64,000 bases of DNA from Fragilariopsis cylindrus CCMP1102 (lineage: Eukaryota; Bacillariophyta; Bacillariophyceae; Bacillariales; Bacillariaceae). The position numbers and the translations under genes are program-made. The stretch covers positions 124,001-188,000 of the forward strand of contig FMBT01000333.1 of the NCBI GenBank assembly GCA_900095095.1, written 5' to 3'. This document shows, in pieces, positions 42,837 to 53,127 of this stretch (within the stretch, counting starts at the first letter, position 1; every line of letters begins with the position of its first letter). The notes under the pieces are model-generated. The model was given only the letters and a program-made list of their open reading frames with translations, was not told the DNA's origin and searched no databases.

Positions 42837-44726
42837 CTATTCCACAAAAATTAGTTTCTTATTTTCAGTAGCAGCAGTTTTTCCATAGTATCCAGATTTA
42901 TGTGTTTCAAATACAGTAGTAAACCCATTCAGTAGTTTTGTATGGTATAAATCAATTTGATCTTGTGTTATAATATCATTATTGTTATTATTATCATTTG
43001 ATGATGATAATGATGGTGGATAAATTGGTTCACCTAAACAAACAGTAACGGCAACATTTCGTTTGGGTGGTCCCATAAACCAACCATACCGGCCAAAGAA
43101 TGGTGTTAGACTCATATTTAATTTTTTACTGAAGTATTGTAATATACCAAATGGATCCACATATATGTCATACAATTGTGTATGACCAAATCCATAACTA
43201 TAATAGAATAAAAGAAAATAAAAAGAAGAAGGAAGAGAAAGAAAAGAAATAGATATCCATGTTGTGAGAAAAGAAGGAATGAAGGGGAGGGAGGGGGGGG
43301 GGGGCGAGCGCAATGTACGACAATGTACGACAATCACGGTCCGAAACGAAACGAAACAAGCTACAGCTACAGCTACAGCTACAGCTATAGCGAACAACGG
43401 CAACGAGCTGTTTGGCAGATGCGAATAACGAACAGCTACAACGAACTGTAAACAACGTCGAGTCGAAGCCGTTTGTGCAGATGCGGCAAACGATCGACAT
43501 CTATGCGAACAAACAACGACCGTTCATATCATACCAAAACAGTAACAGCGCCCCGATTCAATTCAATTCAATTCCGATTCAATTCGTATTCGATTCGATT
43601 TCAGCGATATCGTGCGCACAGTAGTATTGCGTACGTAGCGACCGCAATACAATACAACACAACAGAGCATAGCACAACACAGCTCAAAAGAAAACAAATC
43701 AAAAGAGAAGAATAAAACTTACCATGGAATGATTGGTACACCAGCTTTTAATGCAATTTTAATGATACCTTTTCGTTTTAATATAGCACCCACTTCATCA
43801 TTACTGGTGGAATGAAACATACCATCAATACCATCTAATATAATACCCACATTCACATCTTTTTTAGTCAATGCATCTAATATATTTTTACTTTTTGCGG
43901 GTATATATCCAATGGATTTCATATAAGAACCAATCAGTGGTAAACGTAATAAAATAGGTGCACAGGTCCAGGAACATAATTTATCATTCCAGATTTTAGA
44001 CCAATAGGGATATCCAACTATACCATACGGTGCTAATCCATGTGGTATTAAACAGTATATCACATTGGTATGTTCTAATACTGGACGATGGATTGTCGAT
44101 GGCCAGACATAAGATAAGGAACAATATTTAGTGGTATTCCGTTCGGTAAATAAATATTGGGACTGTTTTGGATTATCATTCTTATGATTAGTATGATCAA
44201 AATTATATTTTTTCAAAAAGTAGGGTACAAACCAAAAGCGTTCTATCAAAAATAATGTCCCTTGATACAGAACCAAAAATTGGATTAGATATTGAACAAC
44301 ATTTTTCAATAATTCTTGTTGTGAAGTAATACATAACCAAATCAATAATAATACTGGAATTAAGAATGGTGTTACATTACCAATCATATATAATGTTATA
44401 CCCACACAACGTTCATAATCCACCATTTTGTCTTGTAAGGGTAGAACTGTATTTAATATACCAGAATTAAACCCATTTGTAGACGATGTTGTTGTCATCC
44501 AGTTTGGTAACGTGTCGTCGTTATCATTATCACTTTCATTATCTTCATTAGAATTACCAATCCATTTTTTGACATCAATTTCATTCTGAAATAATTCATC
44601 TGGTAATTCTGCGGCACAAAATTTATAAAATTTTGTTGTCGTTTTAGATGATGATGATGACGACGACGATGAAGATGACTTTTTCGTCGCCTTAGTTGTA
44701 GTAGTAGTCGTGGATGATGGTACCAT
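42837..44726 (-). CDS. DGAT2: Diacylglycerol acyltransferase type 2 (DGAT2-like)
   Basis: Spliced model: exon 1 is 44726-43723, intron 43722-43198, exon 2 is 43197-42837, giving 454 residues. The start is the first ATG (MVPSSTTT); the longer frame begins with TTG. DGAT2 enzymes acylate diacylglycerol to triacylglycerol at the ER and lipid droplets. A Ser/Thr head precedes hydrophobic segments at about 115-175. The acyltransferase core has CLIPHGLAPYGIVG (about 226-239), LLRLPLIGSYMKSIGYIPA, VGIILDGIDGMFHS, LKRKGIIKIALKAGVPIIP|CYGFGHTQLYD across the intron, then FFGRYGWFMGPPKR and CLGEPIYPP. The usual HPHG site reads IPHG here. All other blocks fit the family (Pfam DAGAT), including the C-terminal FETHKSGYYGK. 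It could prefer monoacylglycerol or wax substrates. Diatoms typically carry several copies. Confidence 0.88.
43198..43722 (-). other. Intron of the DGAT2-like gene (525 bp)
   Basis: Donor CCATG|GTAAGTTT and acceptor CTATTATAG|TTATGG, phase 2. Joining gives PIIPCYGFGH, the expected family sequence. The intron holds GCTACA/AGCTAC hexamers (about 43360-43385), a run of C on the minus strand (43295-43303) and ATTCA repeats. Confidence 0.85.
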
Positions 44727-44797
44727 TTTATTTTCGAAGCTAGCGTTGTAGCTATTGGTAATAATGTATTTATATCTTGAGAGACCAATCAATCTAT

Positions 44798-45022
44798 TTA
44801 TGCTTGACTGAACTGATACTGATACGCAACAATTGGCTGATATTGAGTGAATAACAAGACAATTTTAATGGAAAAATAGAAGGCATACAAAGCAATAATA
44901 CAGGCAAGAATGCAACAATGCGAATGACGTGTAATGAACAAAAAGGAAGTCAAAAGAAAACGCGTTGTGCTGTACCCTAGCGGTATGATCGTCAATCTGC
45001 ATAGGCCTAATAAAATCATCCG
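44798..45022 (-). other. Possible small hydrophobic upstream ORF
   Basis: About 73 codons from an ATG near 45019 (MILLGLCRLTIIPLG...) encode two hydrophobic stretches and stop about 70 bp before the DGAT2 start. It may be an upstream ORF in the leader, a missed 5' exon or chance. I see no in-phase donor joining it to the acyltransferase. Confidence 0.2.
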
Positions 45023-45072
45023 CGCATTACTAAGGTAGCTTTGAACTTTTGACAAATCTAAATGCGCACCGT

Positions 45073-45301
45073 ACTTCCTCCGTGAAACGCTTATTAACTG
45101 CGCGCTATTGTTGTAAGCAAATTTAGCGCTTGTAAAGGACGCTAAAATCTTAAAATATCAAGATCTACTCACAAAATAGAGGGTTAAAGTCACAATTTTC
45201 CCTCATCCTCCTCCTCCCAAATTTCGTCGTCGAACGTATTAATTACGCGCAAATATTTTATATGATAGCGCGCAGTCAATAAGCGTTGCACGGAGGAAGT
45301 A
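45073..45301 (-). mobile_element. Stowaway-like MITE, copy 2 (inverted)
   Basis: 225 bp (45075-45299) flanked by TA. The ends are CTTCCTCCGTGAAACGCTTA and, inverted, AAGCGTTGCACGGAGGAAG. The terminal match extends about 35 bp inward (through AACTGCGCGCTAT / ATAGCGCGCAGT). The interior is the reverse complement of copy 1 at 9.2 kb, including GATCTACTCACAAAATAGAG and CCCTCATCCTCCTCC. It is longer than copy 1 by about 28 bp. Two diverged copies with intact ends show transposition rather than local duplication. Confidence 0.83.
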
Positions 45302-46060
45302 CACACATCGAAAGATACTACGAATTCAATCGTACATTTTATATGCCTTTGTAGCTAATTTATTTTACAAGATTGAAGCTGAGTACTGTATATTGCGAAG
45401 ACCTTGAACAAAAAAGGACAACAAGTCGATCGATTAGAATTCTATGAAGTTCTTTCTCTCTCTTCTTTCTCGCTTTCACACATACAGTAGATCAGTTTAG
45501 ATCACTTTACTTCATGTATGTATGTATTATTACTATTGAACACACTCACCCAAAGAGGCAGGAATTGATACCACTAGTAGACAAAATAATAGAATAAGAA
45601 AGTGCGACGACTAACTTACTGTACACTGTATATTAAAAGAACAATACCATCATCACACATTGAACGCAGTATTAGTGACCACGAACGCGACGAAGAAGAA
45701 TAAGAATAGATCCAAATCTATTAAGTAAACACTACAGCAGCAGAGAAATAAGGGAAAAGAACACTCTTAGTAAATACAAATAATACAAATAAGAATCAAA
45801 GTCAAAATCGAGAGGAAACAGAGTACAGTAGTAGAGGAACACATACACACCCACACCCACACCCACACATACACACACATACATACATACGCACAAAATA
45901 CAAACACAGCTAGCCACGCTTGATTTCTGCCTAACAATAATTAAGCAGTCAAATAGAGAAAAAAAAGGCGATCGACCACAACAACAGCAAGCAAGGAAGG
46001 GATCAATAAGCAAGGAAGCAAACAGGGAAGTACTATATAAGCAAACACTAAGCAAGCAAT
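45302..46060. other. Intergenic region and leader of the 7TM gene
   Basis: Mostly purine-rich DNA. The stretch 45845-45905 is made of CACACC/ACACATAC repeats. The last 60 bases before the ATG hold repeated AAGCAAGC-type motifs. The minus-strand frame at 46055-45732 is repeat-derived and not accepted. Confidence 0.5.
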
Positions 46061-49018
46061 ATGACGGATGATGATTATTCTTTACCGACTATTATTAGTA
46101 CACCACGACCTGCTCCAACACCTGCAACAGCTTATTCGAACACAACGAATTATGATACGTGGTCAGTAACATTTGTATCAACATGTGATGAAAGTAAATG
46201 TTTATCTACAGGATTGAAGCAACCACCACCAGCTACTACTAGCAGTAGTAGCAGCAGCTCCAAAAGTGATGATTTCATATTTAATTGTTATGGACTTGGT
46301 CCAAATACCATGTTTCCATTTATATGTGCTGATAATTACACTGGAGTGGAAGTTCTTCTAGACGACGACGGCGATAATGTGATGCCATCAGTTACGACGA
46401 ATCAAGATAATTCTAACTTGAAATATTATACATGTTGTCCTCCTGAGCCTAAGCAGACTGACGAGGACAACAATAATAATAATGTTGATGGAAATGCGCA
46501 TTATTATACCGAAATAGAAGAACCACCCACAAGACATTGTGAAAATTCGCAATATTTAGATGAGACAAAAGAAAATGCATGGAATGTCACGTCATGGTGT
46601 GAAGCTCCATCATCCTATTATCCATATGGACGTGCAATGACGAACGTACCTGGTATACCATTATCCTATATGTGTTGTGACCAAGAACTTACTATTATCG
46701 ATGATGATGAAGAAGAAGGTAGTTCGATTTCTAATATATTTAATCCAAATCCAGATTGTGTACAAGATATGTTTTGTGAATCATGTACTGTCATAACAAC
46801 AAATAATTATTATTTTGGGAACTTGCCGACTACGGGTAGTGTTATGAATTGTTATAATGATATATATCAATATCCACAAATTATTATCAATACTGGACAT
46901 ACTGTAAAATATGAATGTTGTTCGGTTTCCTCCAATTCCACAACATCCTCCAATGGAAGTTTTATTATTTTAAATTCCACTGCATTCCAAGCAACAATAT
47001 GGACACAATTTGTATTAGCATTATTATCCACAATAATATCGGTATTATTAATTGTTGCTATAAGTCTGCCATTGTATCGAAACAAGAATAATAATAAGGA
47101 AACAAATAATAAGTCTTCCACAAAAAATAATAATAACAGAAGAAAAAAGAGAGCAAAAATAAATAATAGTGGTAGTCCAGATTATTCCAGTTATAATTTA
47201 TATTTGATATTTTTAAGTATACCAGATTTACTATTTAATTTATATCTGTTAGGGACTGTGACGGGAAAATATTATAGTGGATGGAATCAATCCACGGATG
47301 GATATATTAGTTCCTGTGCTACAATTAATATGTATATGAATGCTATTATTGCACGTGAGGTGATGATATTATTACGAAGAACGAAACATTGTCAACGATA
47401 CTCACCACCAAGTTATAAAAAAGCATCCATTCAATTTAGTATTGTATCTGTCTATGCAATTATACTTGGTATAGTATGGTATTTTTTATTGCATAACTGG
47501 ACATCCTCCGATGATGATGATAATAGCAGTAGCAGTAATATTACTACTACTACTGGTAGTGACCGTGATACTTTTACTACTGCTACTGCAATACCACTGA
47601 TTCAACTACGAAACTATTCGATATCAACATTTTTCATATTAGTTGTTGGTATACCATTATTATTTCTGGTATATATTTGTTTTATTATTTGGTATCAAAA
47701 ATTACTACCAAATGATCAGATTGGACGTAATAGTCGACGCAACGTTACTAATACTAGTAACAGCAACTACGACAATCACAGTAGTAATAATAGTGCTAGC
47801 AGAACGAAGATCCAAAGAATAAGTGGTTTCTTATCACGAATGAAAAGCAGCCGTCACAATAATACAAGCACTAGTAATACAACAACTGATAGTGCGAAAA
47901 GCAGCAGTAAGAACAGCAGCAACAACTCTAATAATACGACCACCGTCGTCGCTACAGCAACTACAGGACGTGCAGTAGCAAATATTAACAACAGTAACAA
48001 CAACAGTAACAGTAACAGTAACAGCAATAATAATAACGCTGGTCGTACAAGAAGTAGTGGCGGACGATTGAATATATTAGTTATGTATTTTATGAGAATT
48101 ATATTAGTATTCTTTTTTATATGGTTTCCTGGTATGATTATGTATTATATTGCCTATGTACCTGATCGGGCTTCATCTGGATTATTACATAATTTGGGAT
48201 TACTATTTTTCTCATTGCAAGGTATAATAAGTGGTGGTATGGTCATGTCTAAACCTGATGTACGTAAATCTATATATGATTTATATGATATTACAATAAG
48301 AAAATGTATCATCATTTACGTGAAGAAATGTAAACAAAAACCTTCAAAATCTACTGATAATGACAATATTAAAGACAACATTATCCTCGCTGTCGATAGC
48401 GGAGCACAAGACTCAACTGATAACAACAACAGCAACAGCAACAGCAATAACGATCACGATCACGATAACAGTCACGAAGAAGATAAACGAGTGGTAGTAC
48501 TAGTAGAATCGTTGCCAAAAATGATAGATGATGGTACTTATAATGGTGTTGTTGTTGACGTCGAGGCACCATCATCAACTACACAACCATCAAATAATAA
48601 GGAGCTTTATATCAGTCCTCTACTAAGTCAGCAGCAGCAGCAGCAGCAGCGGAACGACGCAATAGTTTCATCAGCGATGACGACGACACCAGTAACAATA
48701 ACAACCTTCGACGACAATACAATAAAGCAGAAGCAAAAGAAGAAGAAAAATAATAAAGAGGATGATACCAACAAAAAAGATATTAATAGCAATAGTACCA
48801 ACAATAATGATGCAATTGCAATAACGATCAAGAAGAAGAAGGACAACAAAAAAAGCAAGGCTAAGAATAATGATAACGACAATGATGATAACAATAATAT
48901 TATTACTGTTAGTGACGATGACAATAAGAAGGCTGTCATCGAAGCTAAAACAACCAAGAAGAAGAAGAAGAAAAAGACGAAGAAGACGGTATCCAGTAGG
49001 GAGTCGAATGTCGAGTGA
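46061..49018 (+). CDS. Seven-transmembrane receptor-like protein with Cys-rich ectodomain
   Basis: 985 residues, single exon, ATG 46061. The N-terminal 310 residues are Asn/Ser/Thr-rich and hold three Cys modules ending in a paired Cys: YYTCCPPE (about 128), LSYMCCDQE (about 205) and VKYECCSV (about 288). Many NxT/S sites suggest an extracellular, glycosylated domain. Seven hydrophobic segments follow: about 313-338, 378-402, 421-440, 457-482, 520-548, 672-700 and 709-732. TM5-TM6 is linked by about 120 Ser/Asn-rich residues, a long third cytosolic loop. After TM7 (LGLLFFSLQGIISGGMVM) comes KPDVRKSIYDLY and a 240-residue Lys/Asn/Asp tail. The plan fits a G-protein-coupled-receptor-like protein, but class motifs such as DRY or NPxxY are absent. 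Ligand unknown. No signal peptide is obvious at the very start. Confidence 0.72.
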   Translation: MTDDDYSLPTIISTPRPAPTPATAYSNTTNYDTWSVTFVSTCDESKCLSTGLKQPPPATTSSSSSSSKSDDFIFNCYGLGPNTMFPFICADNYTGVEVLLDDDGDNVMPSVTTNQDNSNLKYYTCCPPEPKQTDEDNNNNNVDGNAHYYTEIEEPPTRHCENSQYLDETKENAWNVTSWCEAPSSYYPYGRAMTNVPGIPLSYMCCDQELTIIDDDEEEGSSISNIFNPNPDCVQDMFCESCTVITTNNYYFGNLPTTGSVMNCYNDIYQYPQIIINTGHTVKYECCSVSSNSTTSSNGSFIILNSTAFQATIWTQFVLALLSTIISVLLIVAISLPLYRNKNNNKETNNKSSTKNNNNRRKKRAKINNSGSPDYSSYNLYLIFLSIPDLLFNLYLLGTVTGKYYSGWNQSTDGYISSCATINMYMNAIIAREVMILLRRTKHCQRYSPPSYKKASIQFSIVSVYAIILGIVWYFLLHNWTSSDDDDNSSSSNITTTTGSDRDTFTTATAIPLIQLRNYSISTFFILVVGIPLLFLVYICFIIWYQKLLPNDQIGRNSRRNVTNTSNSNYDNHSSNNSASRTKIQRISGFLSRMKSSRHNNTSTSNTTTDSAKSSSKNSSNNSNNTTTVVATATTGRAVANINNSNNNSNSNSNSNNNNAGRTRSSGGRLNILVMYFMRIILVFFFIWFPGMIMYYIAYVPDRASSGLLHNLGLLFFSLQGIISGGMVMSKPDVRKSIYDLYDITIRKCIIIYVKKCKQKPSKSTDNDNIKDNIILAVDSGAQDSTDNNNSNSNSNNDHDHDNSHEEDKRVVVLVESLPKMIDDGTYNGVVVDVEAPSSTTQPSNNKELYISPLLSQQQQQQQRNDAIVSSAMTTTPVTITTFDDNTIKQKQKKKKNNKEDDTNKKDINSNSTNNNDAIAITIKKKKDNKKSKAKNNDNDNDDNNNIITVSDDDNKKAVIEAKTTKKKKKKKTKKTVSSRESNVE

Positions 49019-49891
49019 TCAGTCGGGCGCGACATAATAGAGTGGCCAGTAATAGCATGTGACTCGAAGAGTCGAGGAGAACAGTGGAATACTGATACTG
49101 GAAGGTGTTGTTCTCCTCTAACACTACCTAGTCGTAGTTCCAAAAGTACGAGTAGATTGCAAGTGCGGACTTGTTGGAGCGCGTCAATCGAAAAGACCGT
49201 GCATACTATGAGATGGACTCCATACATACCCGTACGGCGTTACGTACATACCGTACATCATTGGTACTTCAAGTAAGTACTATACGTAAGTACTTGAAGT
49301 AGGTAGTCGTCCACCCTGGAAACTACTGTATTAACTCTACTGCAGTACCGTATATTAAGGTCAGGACGTTAAACGTTACTACTGTAGTACAGTACGTAAA
49401 TGTTTTAAACAGATCCAATCAAAATGATTTTTTGCAATTAATTACAGTACAGTACTATACCCTTTCATTCGCGTTAATTTACAGTAGTTAGTTAGGTACT
49501 AGCAAGTTCGCATAATGCGAAGAAAGTGGAAAAATATTTCATTCGACGAAGAATCTCGAATCATCGACTCTGGACTCAATATCGACGACTCGACTCATTC
49601 GACTCGAATATCCATTTCCGAATCGCTCAGTCAGTGCACAGTAAAAAAGAAAGCACATCATCGATCGAAAACAAGAAACTGAAGACAACAAGCACAACAA
49701 GCCATCTCTTGAACTACCTTACAGGCAGTAGCATAAACGCCGACAGCACAACATAACTAGAGAACAATACAGTTACAGCAGCAAACCTATCCATCCATCC
49801 GACAAACAAACAATTATAATATCAAACAAACAAACAAACAAACAAACAAACAAACAAACAAACAAACAAACAACATTCCACATTCAACACT
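49019..49891. repeat. Intergenic region carrying the shuffled repeat (copy at 49.3-49.63 kb) and CAAA tract
   Basis: About 49308-49630 is the inverted partner of the 42.2-42.5 kb repeat. Shared landmarks (on the minus strand here) are GCGAACTTGCTAGTACC, AACTACTGTAAATTAACGCG, AATGAAAGGGTA, ACAGTAGTAACGTTTAAC and TTCCACTTTCTTCGCAT. Near 49263-49300 a hairpin GTACTTCAAGTAAGTACT / AGTACTTGAAGTA is visible. About twelve CAAA tetramers (49823-49872) lie immediately 5' of the next gene and are probably in its leader. Confidence 0.65.
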
Positions 49892-50901
49892 ATGTCATAT
49901 AATAATATCTTTAATAGTATTGATACAAAAAGTTTTGCCTATCAAAAGAATTGTTTAACAAGTCCAATCCAATCATCGGCAATTGGTGCAATATTATTTT
50001 CAGCATTAGATGCATTTCAAGGTGTACCAATACAAGAAGTTATTAAACCACAAAAATTAGGTACGTGGAAGAGGGAGGTGTTGATTGTTGTCGTTTTCGT
50101 CGTCGTTCGGAGTGAGTGAGTGAGTGAGTGAGTGACGGTGCAACACTGCTTGCTGAAAGCTATTGGATTGTGTTGCTCTGCTCTGCTCTTTCCTTCTCTC
50201 TCGCACCAAAAAAAATCAAATCATTGTACCAGCCATATTGTCGTGTCGTTTGGAGTGAGTGTCGTGGACTGTTCGCTCTTTTCGTCATGCAAGCTTCGTC
50301 TACCGTACGAGGATGCATGCATGGGTATGCTGTGTTGTGTAGATAAGTGAAGTGAATTGCACACCACAACATATTTTACTGAGTGATATATAACATTCGA
50401 TGTACGGGAAACACCATCCACCTTTCATTTTCGTACTGGAAGACGCAAAACAGGAAAAGCGTAGCTAATATTAGCATCGTCATTCCTCTATCTTTCTAAT
50501 AGGGCGTATTGTAGTAAACTATACGTCCTTTAGACGGAACTGGAACTCGCTTTTTAGCATTCAAACAAATAAAAAGTAAATGTCTCAACCAATGTTGTAT
50601 GTTTTCTTTCCTTTTTTTTATTTTTTTAATAATAATACTAGGTACATACTTCGGTGCCATGTATTTATATCATGCCATGCAATGTCCAATGGAAGGGATA
50701 CATGGTCGATCCTCATTATGGCATAATATTATATCTGGTGGCACAATAGGATTTTTTGGCTTTACATCCGGACGATTAGGGATACCATTTATTAGTAATC
50801 CATATGCCATTAATGGTATACCACCACAACTATTAGCCTTTGGCGTGTATGGTACATTATCTGGATTATTAGCGGGTGGATTAGGTAATAAAAGATTTTA
50901 A
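49892..50901 (+). CDS. Small multi-TM protein, possibly Tim17/Tim22/Tim23 family-like
   Basis: Spliced model: exon 1 is 49892-50060, intron 50061-50641, exon 2 is 50642-50901, giving 142 residues. The start is the ATG just after the CAAA tract. The join reads KPQKLG-TYFGAMYLYHAM. Three or four weakly hydrophobic, Gly-rich segments are visible: SSAIGAILFSALDAFQGV, the region around ISGGTIGFFGFTSG, and LAFGVYGTLSGLLAGGLG. The block CPMEGIHGRSSLWHNIISGG recalls the Gly-rich helices of the Tim17/22/23 superfamily, which includes import translocase subunits and the complex I subunit B14.7/NDUFA11. No cleavable presequence is seen, which fits that family. The assignment is tentative; a profile search would settle it. 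Confidence 0.6.
50061..50641 (+). other. Intron (581 bp) of the Tim17-like gene
   Basis: Donor AAATTAG|GTACGTGG and acceptor AATACTAG|GTACATAC, phase 1. Exon 1 leaves G and exon 2 gives GT, making Gly. The acceptor is preceded by a T-rich tract. Frames inside the intron on both strands (50128-50421) are not accepted as genes. GAGT tetramers lie at 50112-50131. Confidence 0.75.
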
Positions 50902-51906
50902 ATAAGAATAGAGAGAGAGAGAGAAAGAGTGTGTTCAGTAAAGGATAAAACGAATATATGATTTTATTAGTTTACGAAAGTACAACATTATTTTGTTCAT
51001 GAAGGGAGAGGAGGAGAGAAGTAGGAAAGACGAGAAGGAAAATGAACGAACGAATGAAACTGAAAGATGATGATTATTTCGACGGGGGACAGGACAGACA
51101 AAAAATTGTGTTGAAAACAGTCAGATGGATAGAAAGAGAGAAGAGAAGAGATTATGTGATACGATACGATTCATTCCCTACTTTTGCTTTGCCCTTTTTT
51201 CTCTTCTTCGGGTGTCCGATTTATTTTGATATACTATAATAATACTGTAATGCACATAATATAATATTACATACAGTATCAATCATTTTGAAAATTACGT
51301 CAATAGTCGAAACGCAATTATAGTATTCTTTTTCTTTTGTATGTCTATGTTGAAGGTAGGTAGCAACGAAAAAATGGCTATTCGATATAAAGACATATCA
51401 TACGACAGTATTGTATATCTCTAGCTATACGAAGGGCGGACGGACGCAAGCATGGTACGTAATAGGGAGGGGAGATTGATACAATACGATACATGTCTAC
51501 CTGCCTGTCTGCATGTCTAGACTGAATGAATAACATAGTTGGTGTTTAATTTTCGTATACGATATATATAGAGCATGCATGCACGGTGGGAGAGGGGGAG
51601 GGGGGGAAGGGAGGGTGATACAATACGATACAGGCCTACCTGCCTGCCTAGATAAACTTAATGAATACCATAGTTTGTGTTTTATTTTCATCTTTGTATA
51701 AATAGCATTATTTACTTTCTTTTTTGTTTGTTTGTTTGTTTTATTACCTTCAGAATTATCTCGGATATGAGTGCAAGTGCGAGTAGTATTTGGTGGTAAA
51801 TGAATCATATCTCCTGATAATATTCATACCTGTAGTAAGTACGTACGTTCTCCATTATCATGTCAATATATCATTTCATTTCATTTTACTTCATTTTATT
51901 TTATTT
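50902..51906. other. Intergenic region with tandem duplication of about 130 bp
   Basis: GATACAATACGATACATGTC with CTACCTGCCTGTCTGC and TTGGTGTTTAATTTTCGTAT (about 51477-51555) recurs as GATACAATACGATACAGGCC, CTACCTGCCTGCCTAG and TTTGTGTTTTATTTTCATC (about 51617-51690). G-rich runs (51590-51612) and a TTTG run (51725-51741) are also present. No gene supported. Confidence 0.6.
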
Positions 51907-53127
51907 TTATGCCACCATACCTTGTTGTCGATAATAATCTTCATGTTCCTTTAATGTGACCATACCATTATGATCGGGATCAAAATCTTCAAATCTTGGA
52001 AACATCCCAGGATCGGCATCGGGATGTTTTTCTAAATATTGTTTTTTATATTTTTCAAATTCTAATCGTGACACACGTCGATCATTATTCGTATCGGCGG
52101 TTAAAAATTCTTCCGTTAATTGCTGGACTGTGCTTTGTTGAATATATTCTTGTAATTGTGAATTCTGTAATTGCAATGCGGAGACATCTTGAACATATCG
52201 TTCATATAATTTTTGTTGTTGTCGTGAAGAAGACTTTTCTTGTTTTTTAATGGCACGTCTTGAATGAAATTTGGCACCCACAATGTACGATGCTGCACCA
52301 ACTAATACATTTTTTAATACAGGTGATCTATAAGAAGGTTGTGGAAAAAAAGAGACATAGAGAAACAGGATAAAAGGGAAAGAAATGAAGTCTAGATTAG
52401 TCATACGTACTCAAATGAATGAATGAATCGACGAGCGAAGACAATAGAACGAAAATTGACACGACAACAAAAATAAACGAAATAGACAAGATATTCATTC
52501 CATCCACTTTCTCCTTATTCTTTATTGGAAATGAATGAAAGGAAACGAATTGAATCCAATAACCATCAGAGAAACGTAAGCATTTCTTTTGAGAAATTAG
52601 TGGGTAGGTAGTAAGTATCCGAAAGAAAAGAAACGCTCTCCACAGATCCTCCATAGACTTTGACCAACACGGCGTTCCATTCGACATCACTCTCTCTCTC
52701 TTCAGCTCTCAACTTACGGTAGGTGGACCTACCGGTACAGGCTGAACTATCGATGCGACTTGCTTTGCTTTACTGTCCGAAACTCGATTTCGATTTGGAT
52801 TTCGATTCAATACACGGAACGCTATGCGCAAAAATTTCATTTTTTCTTTTCTTTTTCTACTTACAATCCACCCGCTTTTCCCATAGCTTTATCTTGTTCA
52901 CGTTTCGCGTAATCAGCGTATAGGGAATCGCCAGCAGCATCGTTACCACCTCCATTTCCACCTTCATCACCATAATAATCTCCACCGTACTCTTGTTGTT
53001 GGTAGTAATCTCCGCCGTCGACTCCGCCGTCATTCCCGTAGTCATCATAATATTCTTGTGATGCGGCAACGACACACAAACAGGCTGACAATAACAGCGT
53101 TAATAGCATCCCAACAAAGAATTTCAT
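51907..53127 (-). CDS. Secretory Gly/Tyr/Asp-rich protein with C-terminal EF-hand pair
   Basis: Spliced model: exon 1 is 53127-52865, intron 52864-52328, exon 2 is 52327-51907, giving 227 residues. Exon 1 encodes a clear signal peptide, MKFFVGMLLTLLLSACLCVV with cleavage probably after AAS, then a Tyr/Gly/Asp-rich segment (EYYDDYGNDGG...). The join gives MGKAGG-L-SPVLKNVLVGAA, a short hydrophobic patch that may be a membrane segment. A basic, Gln-rich helix (HSRRAIKKQEKSSS...) follows. The end has two Ca-binding loops: DTNNDRRVSRLEF (about 166-178) and DPDHNGMVTLKEH (about 206-218). Both loops have acidic or polar ligands at positions 1, 3 and 5; the second has His at position 12 where Glu or Asp is usual. 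Calcium sensing in the endomembrane system or at the wall is inferred. Confidence 0.8.
52328..52864 (-). other. Intron (537 bp) of the secretory EF-hand gene
   Basis: Donor GGATT|GTAAGTAG and acceptor CTTCTTATAG|ATCACC, phase 2 to 1, preceded by a long pyrimidine tract. Without splicing, exon 1 would stop one base-triplet later and exon 2 would start inside the pyrimidine tract. Alternative starts inside (for example ATG 52840, MKFLRIAFRVLNRN) do not join exon 2 in phase. Confidence 0.8.

Noticed and set aside
48628-49227. 199-codon minus-strand frame
   Set aside because: Antisense to the Lys-rich tail of the 7TM gene and composed of Phe/Leu runs complementary to Lys codons.
52328-52404. Start of the EF-hand protein at ATG 52404 (MTNLDFISF)
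   Set aside because: That segment is a pyrimidine tract ending in TATAG and behaves as an intron end.
52397-52690. 97-codon minus-strand frame, and the ATG at 52840 (MKFLRIAFRVLNRN) as a first exon
   Set aside because: Both lie in the intron of the EF-hand gene. Although 52840-52718 ends at a good GTAAGT donor, it is out of phase with the EF-hand exon, whereas the signal-peptide exon ending at 52865 is in phase.
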